The translations under genes and the position numbers were made by a program. From assembly GCA_021229015.1 (NCBI GenBank), contig CM037778.1, positions 86,404,477 to 86,468,476 on the forward strand: 64,000 nucleotides of DNA, given 5' to 3'. Under the pieces are notes generated by a model that worked only from the letters and a program-made list of their open reading frames with translations, had not been told where the DNA came from and searched no databases. Shown piece after piece: positions 45,623 through 58,800 of the stretch. Source of the stretch: Solen grandis (lineage: Eukaryota > Mollusca > Bivalvia > Adapedonta > Solenidae). The number at the start of each line of letters is the position of its first letter. Position 1 is the first letter of the stretch.

Positions 45623-45734
45623 CTGTAATAATGTCATTATTTAACTTTTATCCATGATAATAATCAACAGTCGTAACTTTGGTGTCTAAAACCATATACA
45701 TGTAGTATATACCCGTGCATATCTCCTTATTACA

Positions 45735-45830
45735 GAACGTTATGAATTATGCCGATATAGCATCCTGTCACTTGTCCTAGACAAGACATCACAGCGTGGC
45801 AGCACTGTATATGTCTCACGAAAGAAGTTA
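45735..45830 (+). mobile_element. SINE family A tail fragment
   Basis: 'tcacagcgtggcagcactgt' and 'atatgtctcacg' match the family's 3' part; head and core missing. Confidence 0.45.
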
Positions 45831-46394
45831 AGTTGCAGTTCTTTGAGCATCTCGATTCTTGTCCAGTCTATTTCGTAGCAAACACTAGTCCCACATGACT
45901 TAACTTCTATAAATGGGCAATACGAAAACAACCACGATATAAAAAGATGCAGCATATTTTTGTATTATACTTTTCAGTAAGTCAAACATGTAAATATTGT
46001 AATCTGTATTACCTGTTCAACATGAATTGACTTTAGTCACACCAAAGTCTGGTAATGTATGAATATTCTTTTAATTTTAACTAGTCTAATATGTGTTTCG
46101 AAACAAACAGCTAAACCCTGTAAGTCTTTACAATAAAATGCGATTGTACAAGGGCGGATGCGATAAAATGCCAAGTCTGTTAATCGCAAGACTCGGGCCA
46201 CCGAGAATATATCCTCTAGAGATCATTTCACTCCGAAATAAGAAGTGAACCTAACTTGAAGAGATGTTCTATCAAATGTACACCCTACAACCTCGACAAG
46301 AAATGCAAGTTGAAACAAAATATTAACTTAGTTTGGTTTCAACTCATTTAAATAGCTTAAGTATCGAATCTACGTACGCGCTCTGCCATAACGG

Positions 46395-46741
46395 TCACCC
46401 ATGTTCACCTATATTGCGACACCCATGATCACCTATATTGCGACACCCATGATCACCTATATTGCGACACCCATGATCAACTAAACTGCGTCTCCCTTGA
46501 TCACCTATATTGCGACACCCATGATCACCTATATTGCGTCACCCATGATCACCTTTATTGCGTCACCCATGATCACCTAAACTGCGTCTCCCTTGATCAC
46601 CTAAACTGCGTCTCCCTTGATCACCTAAACTGCGTCCCCCTTGATCACCTATATTTCGCCCCATGATCACCTATATTGGTCCCCATGATCACCTATATTG
46701 TGTCACCATGATCACCTATATTGCGACACCCATGATCACCT
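46395..46741. repeat. 24-bp minisatellite, left block
   Basis: Units of cccatgatcacctatattgc plus g(a/t)ca(c) repeat about 14 times, with a variant unit 'gatcacctaaactgcgtctc'. The same array resumes at 50347, on the other side of the inserted 3.6-kb element. Confidence 0.92.
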
Positions 46742-47668
46742 TACAGTGGTGCTAACGTATCAGTTGTCAAAAAATACGATTGGAATACGATAGAAATACG
46801 GACGATATACGATATGCGATATACGATCTGCGATATGCGATGTGCGATAGCAGGTCTGATTTACCTTTACGATTCGTTACGATGCGATGCGATGCGTTCT
46901 TTGTCTGATACCATACGATATACGAATTACGATCTGCGATATACGTTATGCGATATACGATACAGGATAAGTACGGTATAAATGGCATTTTTTACAAGTG
47001 TATACAACTAGATTTTACAATAAGTTCAAAAATATGAAATATCAACTAAGCTTTTAACAATATTTATCACAAGCCGTGTTTTCATCTGTAATAAACAGCG
47101 GAAATAAACAAAACGGGAAACAGGAAATGGGGACAAACTAAATTGCGGTTCCTCTAGAAATGTTACGGACTCTGTTGTCTCCGTAAATAACAACCTAAGC
47201 ACGTGTAATGAAAAACTGTTGTTTTTTTTTCCTAACGAGGACTCATAAAAAATGTATTAATTATGCTTTGTTATTATGTGTTTTGATATTAATCACATTA
47301 AAAAAAAAAATGATACCAGCAATCATCTAATATCTAGTACGCTGTCATTTGTGCTAATTAAAACAATATCTTCGGGCATTTTTCTAACTTTGCATTTAAC
47401 CCATCAAACATAAATGTATATATAATTTATTGGATGTATCAAATATCAAAAGAACGCGAGTGAGTGTGGGAGAATAGCACCGTATCTATTTTCTTATTAG
47501 AATATTCGTATATATTACAAGTAGGTAACTGTCATAGGTATAGATTTAATATAAATATGTTTTCATATACTTTAACCAGAAGCTCGGAAAATCATCTATT
47601 GTTTTAAAAAGCCCTAGCCCGAAGAATTGTTGTTGGAAATTGACCTTGGTAATTAAACAATTAAATAC

Positions 47669-47773
47669 ATGTACATTAACATGGGTCGAAAAGCTATCTT
47701 TGTCGAAAAGATGCCATGAGTGAAGAGGCCGCCGTTTAACCGGGTATTCGTGAGAAATGTCATACGCCGCCAT
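47669..47773 (-). CDS. Possible first exon, 35 codons, inside the 3.6-kb element
   Basis: An ATG in strong context (cgcATGGCG) opens a GC-richer frame on the minus strand, starting MAAYDISHEYPVKRR and reaching STHVNVH, where GTATTT could serve as donor in phase 0. The next known exon downstream on this strand, 45578-45622, begins in phase 0 and has similar Arg/His content. This could be the missing start of the DUF1330-like gene, or a captured or chance ORF. No domain is visible, and the donor is weak. Low confidence. Confidence 0.27.
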
Positions 47774-48171
47774 GCGTATACAGTTTAATATGATTTGTTT
47801 CGTTAATCGAGTAGAAGAATAAAAAAGTTGCCAAATCGGTTATATCTCATTTTGACTACACCCAGTTCATCTACTGTATAAAGTTATTTCACACCTTTCC
47901 AGACATGTTTCCAGATTGTCTAACACATGCATTAATACATGTAAGGATGTATAACTAATTGTCTCTTATTAAGTAGGGAAATATCATCATGTGTTGGGCT
48001 TTCAATATTTTGTAATTGTATCCATGGTTTTGACCAAGTATTATTGTAAAAATTATTTAAATGTAAAGTATTTAATATTTCATTAAATATTTATGATATA
48101 ACATTTATATTGTGTGCATATGTATCATCCCCGCACTAATTCACTGTGTCTTCCGCATAAATATGCATTCA

Positions 48172-48195
48172 TCTCTCTCTCTCTCTCTCTCTCTC
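48172..48195. repeat. (CT)n microsatellite
   Basis: Twelve CT units. Confidence 0.9.
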
Positions 48196-50346
48196 ATCCT
48201 ATATTTTGAGCTAATGGTCATTAATGTTATCATGTATGTGGTTTCGAGACACATTTTAATTTGCAGAGATTTTGATTTGTAGACACAATCGGTTTCAATC
48301 GGAAGAACAAATTAAAAAAAAAAGTCCATTTAAAATCTGTGTATTTTACTCGCCGTTTTAACAATAAAAATATTTTAAAGAATACCATATGATTCGCTCA
48401 TTTGTGATATAAAAATAAGTCCGTAAGTCACACACATGTGTGCCCGCACACTCACTTACAAATGTATTTTTGATACATGTATCATCATTATCATCATCAT
48501 CATCGTGTACATTTAAGATTTTTTTTTCTCTCTTCGAAATATATTCTGTGCCTCATACCTAGATTGGAAACAGTTTTATTATTATTATTATTCTATGAAT
48601 ATTGGTGTGTTTAAAATAGAATTTCAAATTATTGCTAAAAATTGTAATCTTTTAGTACCGGAAATAACATTCACTCTGTGTACATGTCAAAAGTCTTCTC
48701 CTCTGGGGGTGGTATTCCGGCAGCGACGAGACATAAAGGTGACATATCCGGTCAAAATAAACACATGCTGTGCCTGCTGATAAGAACTTATGGCACGCCT
48801 CCGGTATTGCGAAACACACTTTTTTCACTTAATTATACATAAAAGATTAGGGATATGCAAGAAAATGTTCTAACCTATTATATCTCTATTTTATATAACT
48901 GTAATAATATGGAAATGAGATCTTTAGCGAACTGTAATAATATGGAAACAAGATCATTTTCTTTTAACTATTATCATGTCAGTGAACTCTGTGTTATCAC
49001 GGAATAAAATACATCAATTATTTTATAACAAATCTTCCATTCCCATGTAGGTTTTATGTTTATTTTTCTATTGTTATGGCTTGCAATAATTCCTGGTTTA
49101 TCATATTAAATATTAAGACATAGCAGTGAAGCATATGAAAATGTGGTCCCGTTTTATCATTGTTTTTGTTGTTTTTTTCCATATGAAAGAGACTGTTGTT
49201 AGATACAATTAAGTTCGGGTGTGATACCCATGCTAATTTCGCAAAACAAAAAAATGCTCTTCGAAATATACGTGTCCGAGGTATAGCACCGATATACTGT
49301 AAACATGTTCCTGTGTAGAACTAGTACTTAGAGCTCTGTTTTCTCAAAGCAATACCGATGCATCTTGTACACATCATATACATGTACGTATTAGGATTTA
49401 CGCGATCATCGGAAAAAAATGCTCCGGTTTGGATTTTCAGTCTCCACCTACCTGAATTTTGATTATCTCCGTACTGATGAAAAAGGGAGAAAAAAGAAAC
49501 ATAATTTGCACTCATTCATCCAACTTTTTTTGGAAGTGTGTGTGCGCGCGCGCGTGTGCGTAATGAAAGAGAGATAGAGAAACCTAAATAAAATAGGAAA
49601 TAATTAAATAAATAAGCTATATTCGTAAATTACATTATCTTTTGTTCACGAATTCATTAAATAATAAAGATAAATGGGCATTCGAGTAAATACAGCCGTA
49701 AAAAATGTCCCGGGAAATAAATAATTACACGAAAGCAACAGTTCGGACGATCTTGCATAAGTTGGTAAGTTTTAATTTGTTAGTTTTTTGGACAGGTTAA
49801 TAAAGCAAACATTGATCAAACATATTTTAAAATTATTCCACTTTAATACTGATATAGTCACGAAGCTATATTAAAGGTATTTACGTCTCTGATATAGTAC
49901 TTTTCACACGTGCATCAAATTATATAACATCGCATGGCGTCTGCTCCTGAAAGTCACGTAGGCCATAACACATGTATAAAATAATAAAGTAAAAGAAATA
50001 TAACTATTGCAATTGGTAAAATATGAAAAAAATGTACTGCATAATGTGATTTAATGATCCACCATTAATAAACTTAAGCAAATATTAAATTTAAAGACAC
50101 GAAGATTAATTATTTCTGAAATATCGATGGTGTCCCGTAACTTAAACTGTCCTAAACCACTGGGTGGTTCAATACGATATACGTTATGCGATTTACGATA
50201 TACGATTACCGATATACGGTTGCCTTACGATGCGATGCGATACAATCCCGTTTATTATGCCTAATACGATTAAATATACGTTACGATACGATGCGATACG
50301 AACGATATACGCTATTTTTGACAACTGATACGTTAGCACCACTGTA

Positions 50347-50709
50347 ACTGCGTTTCCCTTGATCACCTATATTGCGTCACCCATGGTTACCTATATTGCG
50401 TTACCCATGATCACATAAACTGCGTCTCCCATGATCACCTATATTACGTCACCCATGATCACCTATATTGCGGCCACAAATGATCACCTATATTGCGTCA
50501 CCCATGATCTTCTATATTGCGACACCCATGATCACCTAAACTGCGTCTCCCATGATCACCTAAATTGCGTCTCCCATAATCACCTTTATTGCGTCACCAA
50601 TGATCACCTATATTGCGTCACCCATGATCACCTATATTGCGTTACCCATGATCATCTATATTGCGTCTTCCATAATCACCTATATTGCGGTCACCTATGA
50701 TCACCTATA
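50347..50709. repeat. 24-bp minisatellite, right block, running into the gap
   Basis: About 15 units of the same gatcacctatattgcg repeat as 46395-46741. It runs directly into the N gap, so its true length is unknown. Open frames here arise from the 24-bp period. Confidence 0.92.
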
Positions 50710-50809
50710 NNNNNNNNNNNNNNNNNNNNNNNNNNNNNNNNNNNNNNNNNNNNNNNNNNNNNNNNNNNNNNNNNNNNNNNNNNNNNNNNNNNNNNNNNNN
50801 NNNNNNNNN
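50710..50809. other. Assembly gap, 100 N
   Basis: Exactly 100 N at the edge of the minisatellite, so the array probably broke the assembly. Confidence 0.98.
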
Positions 50810-52060
50810 AAATAAAATACTTCTTGAGAGATGAAACACCTGTGTGTATTTGCTATGATAACCGAGATGAAACCAGGCACTATCTGACTGTACGTAGCTT
50901 TACGATGATCATCACAGGTCGTCTTCACATGTCAATTCTTGATCACACTGCACGAAATAGGCCATCTTCACAGGTCGATCCTGGTCACGGCACCAAAATA
51001 AGCCGTGTCGTATAATGGTCGTATTCAAGACAAGTAGCCTTCATCCAGTTTACACTTTATTAAGTATGACAGGTCATGGCCCACTCAGACTGAGCGCTGC
51101 CATGTATAACGTACTTAGACCATGGTCGGAACTGGAAGATCTGTGTCCGACAGTCTCCCTAGGTCTCTAACCAGATCTCTCCCTAGGTATCCCACAAGAT
51201 CTCCCTAGGTATCCCACAAGATCTGCTTACCTAGACCCTTGACCGGTCAGCTTATATATTGGTCGGTTACCATCCAGCCAGACAGTAACCATATGTATTA
51301 TATAATAACAAATATTTGTACTAGCGACAGTCACAACTGAGACAGACGTTGCATAACTAATGCAACGGTCCTGTTATAATCACTTATGGTATATAAGTTA
51401 GGTTAGTAACAATGAAAATGTAACAATAGCGTCTAGCTAGAGTCCAATAACATTACAGTCTGTTTAAGTGCAATGTCCCATAAGTATTATTCAGTCAGAT
51501 GGGAGTTTTGACTACATGGGACAGATATAGTTGGGCCTCACTGCAATATCCGTAGACAAGTGACAGGATTGTTACACGTGCAGTATTTGATGAAATAAAT
51601 GTTAAAACTAACAACTCTAACTGTTTTACCAAATATATGTATACACACTCAATCTACTAAGATGATAAAATGAATAATGTTGTCCAAGTGTTAAACCTTT
51701 GCATATTATGCTTTCCAACTGAAATTTAGAAGTAACCCTATATATGTGGCTTGCGTTAAGTATTCGTTGCACGCATGTGAAATGATGTCCCCGATCCAAT
51801 TACAAGTACGATAATACTAACCATCTTGATTAACGGGCATGACTCCAATAGATTCACTTCAATATGTTACGTTTTATTTGATTTCTTTTGACTTGTTCAA
51901 TATTGTACATCGTCAATACATAGTATATATTTTGACATACTTTAGACACGTGAAAAAAACAACCTCTCTCGCCGACTCATTCGCTGGCATACACCCTCAT
52001 ACACGCTCCTATCTTTCAAATGTTTTCCTGTAAATACTTACACTACATATTATAAATGTT
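50810..52060. other. No gene recognised; SINE A fragment and short duplications
   Basis: 51465-51570 carries a minus-strand family A fragment (attcagtcagatgggagttt). Near 51165-51225 'tctccctaggtatcccacaa' is duplicated in tandem. Nothing else is supportable. Confidence 0.45.
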
Positions 52061-52061
52061 G

Positions 52062-52183
52062 CAAAAAGTGACAACTGTAGTTTATACATAAAAAAGTGAC
52101 AACTGTAGTTTATACATAAAAAAAGTGAAAACTGTAATTTATACATAAAAAAGTGACAACCGTAGTTTATACATAAAAAAGTA
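52062..52183. repeat. Tandem repeat, four units of 31-32 bp
   Basis: Units of 'aaaaagtgacaactgtagtt' plus 'tatacat', with small changes between copies. Confidence 0.9.
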
Positions 52184-52486
52184 CAATCTATATCTATATA
52201 TTTTTCATAATACAGAGCGTCAATCACGCTTATCGTTATTTCCTGATGATCACACCGGCAGTCTCTCAGTGCATTGGGTGCTTAGATTTATTTCAAAATG
52301 ATCCGGAGAGAAGGCCATGAATCCATACATAAGTTGCAAACATTAGGGGACCATGCATTATAGCTTTTTAGTTCAGGCATGGCGAGAGAAGATGCCGCAA
52401 TAGAGTTTAAATATAAGATTGTAAACATACGAGCGTACATAAACAGTTTTAAAACCCGTCATCTGAATATCATGCACGTGAAATGA

Positions 52487-52649
52487 CTTGACTTGACTAT
52501 TTGTGTTTACCGTTGCTTCGACAGTATTTCAGTCATATATCGACGTCCAGCTTATTACAGGTGGAGGAAGACCCCGAATGCACGGAGGCATCCGGGTAGA
52601 ACCACCGACCTACCACAAGCCAGCTGGAAGACTTCCTCACATTAAAATC
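52487..52649 (-). mobile_element. SINE family B, truncated copy with 13-bp target duplication
   Basis: gcacgtgaaatga flanks it at 52474-52486 and 52650-52662, perfect over 13 bp. The copy lacks its tRNA-like head and ends within the body, as expected for 5' truncation. Confidence 0.94.
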
Positions 52650-52662
52650 GCACGTGAAATGA

Positions 52663-52948
52663 AAAGACGGTTATGCTGAACACCGCTGAGACCCTGGTGA
52701 ATAACACGCAATACATTAAATTTCCTCTTTGAAGGATAATTCAATTCTTATACATAAAACATAATACAAACACTTGAAAAAATATGCCAGGGGCTTTGTG
52801 TTGGAAAACCAGACATCTTTTTTTGTTTCAACCTTTTTTCATCTTTTTCTTCTGTATTGTTAGACTACTTTTTTGTCATTTAATTCTAAACCAATTTACA
52901 TTTCTCAGCTGTATTGCAAGTGACGTGTCTAGCGTTCCTTCCGAAGAC

Positions 52949-52983
<35 letters not shown>

Positions 52984-54782
52984 CTTCTTCAAATAATGGA
53001 ACTTTGTATATTATTTATTACACCCTAAAGATGCATTAAACGCATTTATTTTACATTAGGTAGTGTGGGTTCTATACAGTAAGATAAAGCATTTATCGTT
53101 TTTTGCTGATACGTCTAATGATTTATGTTTAAACATACATTACGGGATAAGTTTGACAAAAACATAAAATAACGTAATTTTGATACAGGACCTGTCAACT
53201 CAAAAACAAATCTTACACATTCATATCTACATGACTTTTGCTCTTACTTATTTCATTCTAAAAGAACGCTTTGTCCTTCATAATGGCGAAAGGAAATTTG
53301 AATAGTTGTAATCATGTAATATATAATCATCATGACATATCATATTTATCAAATGCACGGCTCCGTCCATTCCACACGCACAGCATATAATTCAATTCTA
53401 ATATCCATAATTAAACGTATTGAATCTAATACATGCTCTTAGCAAACTACAGTTTGGCACTAGGAGCGTTCGGGATAAGGTCTAATCAAACGTTCCTCCA
53501 GAACCAATATTTAACTATGCGTGTAACTATATATCACTTGGTGTTAAGATGCTCTATGCTCAAGACATTCCCACCAGTAACTGCGAATTCCTTTGTTTTT
53601 TATTTGTTTGTTTTTTTTTCTCTTTCTCGCAATTGTTTTTATTTGCGCGCTTAATCACTAAAACAAACCCGGTGATTTTATAAAGTCATTATTTTTTTAG
53701 GCTTGATTCATTGGTAGTGTTATTTTGTATTTTTATTCAAGGTTACCAAAATGAAAAGGTCTAATTAAACTTTAAACACTGCACGAGAATATTCGTAATG
53801 GTTATTTTCATTCATTCCATTCACTGATTCAGAAATAAGGCGGATAATAAATCGGGTCTCTTTTCATTCTCTGAAACTTTTTCATAGCTATGAATTCTAC
53901 TGACGAAATTAAGGCGCACTGATTGGTATTAAGTATAACAAACATTTTTTCAACATTTTCTTTGCTTGATCGTCATTCTCCGTTCGTAATTAATTACATG
54001 TATTTAAAACATATTACATCGTATGTTGATGAACAGCATAAAAAAGAAAAGTATACATTGCCAATGACTTCTGGAAATCTAATAACATTTAACAATATAC
54101 AAAGTATTAAAACACTCCATATCGCTGTTAATCCCTTTAAGACCAGTAATTTTGAACTACGGCATACTAAATCATTTCCATTTTGATCTTATAAGCTAAG
54201 AAATTAGGCACCACACTACAATAGATATTAAGTTGTCACCAAATGTTAATACATTGAATTATATTATGATTTATTTCCAATACTTATCACATACATAAGG
54301 CATGTAGAGCTGTATTTGAGCCCATTGTTTGATCTAAAAAAATAACTGTTAATCCTTCATCCAAATATCACTAAAACAATATTCCACAACAGCAAAAGTA
54401 TAATCAAGATAAACATGACAGGGGGAACAACTCTGTACAGGATCACTAGGACACTGCTGACCTCCTCTCCCGTTGGCATTTGTGTTCCGGTCATATATCC
54501 GCTGTTGTTGTGCATGTTTTATGTTCAGTCTGTTATGGTAGGTGATGCTGTTTCTGAAAGAAGACCGCAGATTGCACAAAGAAACCCAGGTAAAACCACC
54601 CACCTGCCGCAAATCATTTGATAGTTCCTTACTATTCGGTGTGTGCTGAAATATTTAACAACTAGAGATTTCTTTTCATAGAAAGCTGATGTTCCCCCCC
54701 CCCCACACACACACACACTTCCCCTCACACAAACATATACACTAAGGCGCACAGTATCATAATTATGCAAATAATTAAAGTT
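52663..54782. other. No gene recognised
   Basis: Contains a 34-T run at 52950-52983 and a C-run followed by (CA)n at 54694-54718. Near 54555-54610 a short piece resembles the body of SINE family B ('acccaggtaaaaccacccac'). Frames are short and without domains. Confidence 0.4.
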
Positions 54783-55890
54783 AAAGGGCTGGCTATATTA
54801 ATAAAGCTCTGCACAGAGTTATGGACCTTGTGTGTGACACTTCCTCTCCTCAATTTCTTTCCATTACTGAAATTTTGTTTCAATAGCATATGTAGAACAA
54901 GTGTTATCTTGCGGTCAAGAAATTGTGAAAAGAGGGAATAACTCTAAAAATACTGAGGCCAGAGTTATGAACCTTGTGCATGACACTTTCTCTCATTGAT
55001 TTCTTTCCATATATGACTTATATTAAGGACACGAAATTGTATAAAAGCGGAAAAACTCCAACAAGAAACATTGAAAATGGATTATGCTTTAGTGTACTGC
55101 GATTCTTGTCCATAACGTCTACCCACCTATGAAGCTTCAAGGTTATTTGTCTTTTAGTGCGTGAGTTATGCTCCGGACAAAACTTAATTGAATATGAAAT
55201 TAAAGAACGGGTAATAGCTCCAAAAATATGATTTGCAGAATAAAGGTTCTTGTACATGGCAATTTTTCTTTGTGAGGTCTATTCACCTATGAAGTTTCAA
55301 GGTTAAAAGTCTCATAGTGCATGAGTAATGCTTTCAAAAAGTAATGAAATTGAACAAAGGGTACTAACTCCAGTTAGCAGTTCTTGTGCATGACACTTTT
55401 CCATCAAGAGGTATATCCACCTGTGATGTTTCAAGTTAATACTAGCTTTTATACATTTAATTTACGTTCCAGACAAAAAAAATAATTCTGAAATTTAACA
55501 AAAGAGCAGTAACTCGTAAAATATGTTGCGCAGAGTTACGGTTCTCGTGCATGACACTTCTCCTCAATAAGATCTATACACCTGTGAAGTTTCAAGTTAA
55601 TTGCTATGATACTTTTTAGGTTATGCTCTGGACAAAAATTAAGTATTAAATTTAACAAAGGGAAATAACTCCAAAAATATTTTGCGCGGAGTTACGATTC
55701 TTGTGCACTGCACTTCTCCTGCATGAGATCTATCCACCTGTGAAGTTTCAAGTTAATAGCTTTGATACTTTCTGAGTTATGCTCCGGACAAAAAGTGTGG
55801 CAGACAGACTGACAGACAGACAGACAGACACTCCGACAAAAAACAATATGTCTCCCCCATTTCCCCCATATAAATATGGGAGGAGACATA
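54783..55890 (+). repeat. Array of about seven diverged repeat units of 110-190 bp
   Basis: Each unit has 'aactcc(a)aaaata', 'gttcttgtgcatgacactt', 'cctgtgaagtttcaagttaa' and 'gttatgctccggacaaaa'. The array ends with a CAGA repeat (55805-55830) and a hairpin whose arms are atgtctcccccat and atgggaggagacat. This is the densest occurrence of the family also seen at 1430, 2085, 16311 and 25720. Minus-strand frames in it are not genes. Confidence 0.8.
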
Positions 55891-58800
55891 ATACAACAAC
55901 GATGAATTTGCCAGTCACATAAAAAAGCGTTACCGATATTATAGATGCTTTAAATACATATTGTCAAATACAGTTCCCCTTTGTGCTTTACAACTTCTGT
56001 TTGAGACGTCTTCGGCGACATACATTACTAGAGAAGAGGAAATGTTGACCTTTTAAGTAGTCATTGCTTATAAACAGCATTATAAAACCCAAGGGATGAT
56101 GGCATTCACTTAATGATGCCTCCTTCGGAGCAGATAACGTTTTTTATCAATAAATATTTCAAATAAAGTAGAAGTTATTCATTTTAGAAAATAAGGTAAA
56201 GCTTAAGTGCTTAATTATCCAAACTTCAATGTGAATACTGAATCAAAACGAGAATTTTCTTTTCAATGTTTTTTTTTATATATATATTTTCTCTGCGTCT
56301 CAAATTTAAATGACCATTCTGTAATGCATGTACTTGTCAGTACGACTTTAAATTCCTCAGCATTGATTTACATACTTTAAACCATCAAATCAATGCAAAA
56401 ATCTTAAAATTTAAAATCTCAAGTTTGAAATTGTAAAAAACAACACAAGTTTATCTTAAAATCAGATAAAGCTATCCTTAAAATTTCATGAGCTATAGAA
56501 ATTTCAATATTGTTATGTATAAAAATAGAGCTGCATTTCAAACTTAGTTGTTAAGTAATGACTCGTCATTTGAAAATTTTGCTTTTGACATAATTGGTCT
56601 TATGAATTAAATCAACAATTCAAATGAGTGACCTTATTATCAAAATCCTGAATTTTCCTTTCGAATATAAATGCTTTAAAGATAAACAATCTAAAGATAA
56701 CATACTTGTCCATTTTAGTACGAAAATAATACTTTATCACGTTTGACTAATCAAATGTATGTAATCTTTGTAAGGTCAGCTGAGGATGGATCGCCGACCT
56801 CAACTGCACCTCTTACGAAGACAATAAATGGGGTATCCTATGTAGGAACCTCAAAAAATAATACTCTTAGTTTTTTGTACTGTTAAGGTAATGATTTTAT
56901 AAATTATGGAAGTTTTAAAGAGAACGAAAAAAATTCATTTAATGTTACACAAAAGTGTAAGTAAGTTCGACGTAAGTACTAAGTAATTTAGTTATTAACA
57001 CGTGTAATCATCACGGTTTTCAATTAATCAGCTATATGCAATGCGATATACACCCGCCCCTATAGGCCTATTATAATCATAATCCGAATAGATTTTCTCA
57101 TTTATCTCTAGATTTAATTCATATTTACATTTTGAATGATTGCTAATTTAATCATAACGTATTATCGGTAACAATCACATCATATATTTTAGCATGTTTC
57201 TATTAACACCCCATTTTAGAAACTGTGATGGAGTCTGGCTTAGTATTACGTTATTTCTGTACCTCTTTATCAAATCAGCTCTTTTCGACATGCATAATGT
57301 TCTCATCTGTTGTCATTGTTGCAAGACGTCATGAAAATCTTTCACGCAGACGTTACCGAGGCTTCTCCTCCTCTGCCACAGTTAAATATTTCAGCTCGCA
57401 TTATCCAAAACTTATACTTTAAGAAACTGTAGCTGTATTTTATTGATATATACACAGCAAGTATTTTCCATTTGATACCACATTCAGTCTATTTACGCAA
57501 TGGATATTAAATGCACGCAATCTTAAGTAAATTCCACATACAAACCTACCTGAACTTAAAACAATCTCTAACACTGTACGATGCCAGAGCTAGAATTTAT
57601 GTTATATTTCTTAATTAAAATTGGTTACTCGGAACCGTATTTACCCAGCACTTCTGAGATTATTCTTAATCATATATTCAGTTTGAGTGTAATTGCCACA
57701 CACTGTCAAATCTTTGTACCAGGACATTCATACTTTGTTTGAATCTGGTTCTAGCAAGATTTACTGTGTACTCAAGTCGAGGAAATTGTTGTTTATTACA
57801 TGATGCCAAGTGCAAAATTGGAAAATATTTATGGATCTACTCCAAAAGCTAATATATTAGCTATGTACCCATAATGTCTATATTTTCGAATCAATAATTA
57901 TTCTTTAGATATATAAAGGTGTTTTATTAGATTGATTTTATTACTTAAAAACATATAGTGGATAAACATAGAAATATATGGTTTGTACTATCAGACATAT
58001 GAACACATTCTGGCGTCAACAATTTTGATAAACATGAAGGTGTGGTTATTTGATGACTTTCTTCCTGTTCATTTTAACTATGAAAATGATAGTGTACTTC
58101 TAGTATGTGTTGGAACATTGTTCAATGTTTGAATACAACTTTATAACAGGATAATGTCTGTCTCAAGCAGACTTATTCTCCACGACTGAAATACTGTATG
58201 CGGCATGCATAGAACATGCATCATATGCAGAAAAAATAGCGTTTTTCATTAGCCTTATTTTATGTGTCTCTGATCGACTGCATGAAATCTTACTGTTGCA
58301 TTTTTTCCAAACTGCATAGTAATTCATTTGCCCACAAGTTCTGAACCCCTACTAAATAAGGGCTATAAGAAACAGAAACAGGTAACGTATTTACAGAGTG
58401 ATCGGGTTTGACACCTGTATCAGTAATATTGTGCTATGGTGTAAAAAGACCTATGTAAAACTGATAAGAATATCTAGATAAAAGCGGGTGTTGCATTTTA
58501 TAACAGTGTGTTCAATAGTTTGAGCTTAAGGTCAATTGACATTAAGTCAAGAAAAATATTTAAGTTTACCAAAATACTTGAAAGTAAATGTCGTAAGCAA
58601 AATGGCATGATCATTTTGCACAAGAATTTAAGGATGAAATGGAATAATTGGAACAAAATGGTAAATGTCATTCTCAGAATTGAACTTTTAAATGTCAAAT
58701 ACACTAACAGCGGAAACACACACACATTTCGTCTTTGGGAGCAATAAATAGCACATTTCTGATGGATCAGTCTTTAAAATATGACCCGTTGCTGGAAATG

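Larger units (their letters stand above)
46744..50344. mobile_element. 3.6-kb DNA transposon with 30-bp inverted ends, inserted in the minisatellite
   Basis: Ends are identical for 30 bp, starting CAGTGGTGCTAACGTATCAG; the right end is the reverse complement, finishing ccactg at 50344. TA stands directly outside both ends (46742-46743 and 50345-50346). Removing the element and one TA gives gatcaccttaactgcg, which differs by one base from the array variant gatcacctaaactgcg, so the insertion site is explicit. Subterminal zones (about 46776-46970 and 50172-50315) are full of degenerate atacgatatgcgat motifs. No transposase was recognised inside. The superfamily is open; a TA duplication fits Tc1/mariner-like or other TA-targeting groups. 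Confidence 0.9.

Noticed and set aside
46767..46988. 73-residue minus-strand frame rich in Y, R and S
   Set aside because: Translation of the subterminal CGATATACG motif field of the transposon.
49440..49470. 22-nt minus-strand micro-exon (YGDNQNS) with good splice sites
   Set aside because: Length is not a multiple of three and its exit phase does not fit the exon at 45578-45622; it lies inside the transposon.
50431..50700. 89-residue repetitive frame
   Set aside because: Generated by the 24-bp minisatellite period; no start context, no domain.
46395..50709. CRISPR-like regularly spaced repeats
   Set aside because: Units are contiguous 24-bp tandem copies without unique spacers, in a eukaryotic setting. 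It is a minisatellite.
56765..56865. GC-richer plus-strand patch (SAEDGSPTSTAPLTKT) as an exon
   Set aside because: No good acceptor or donor and no neighbouring exon; may be a repeat fragment.
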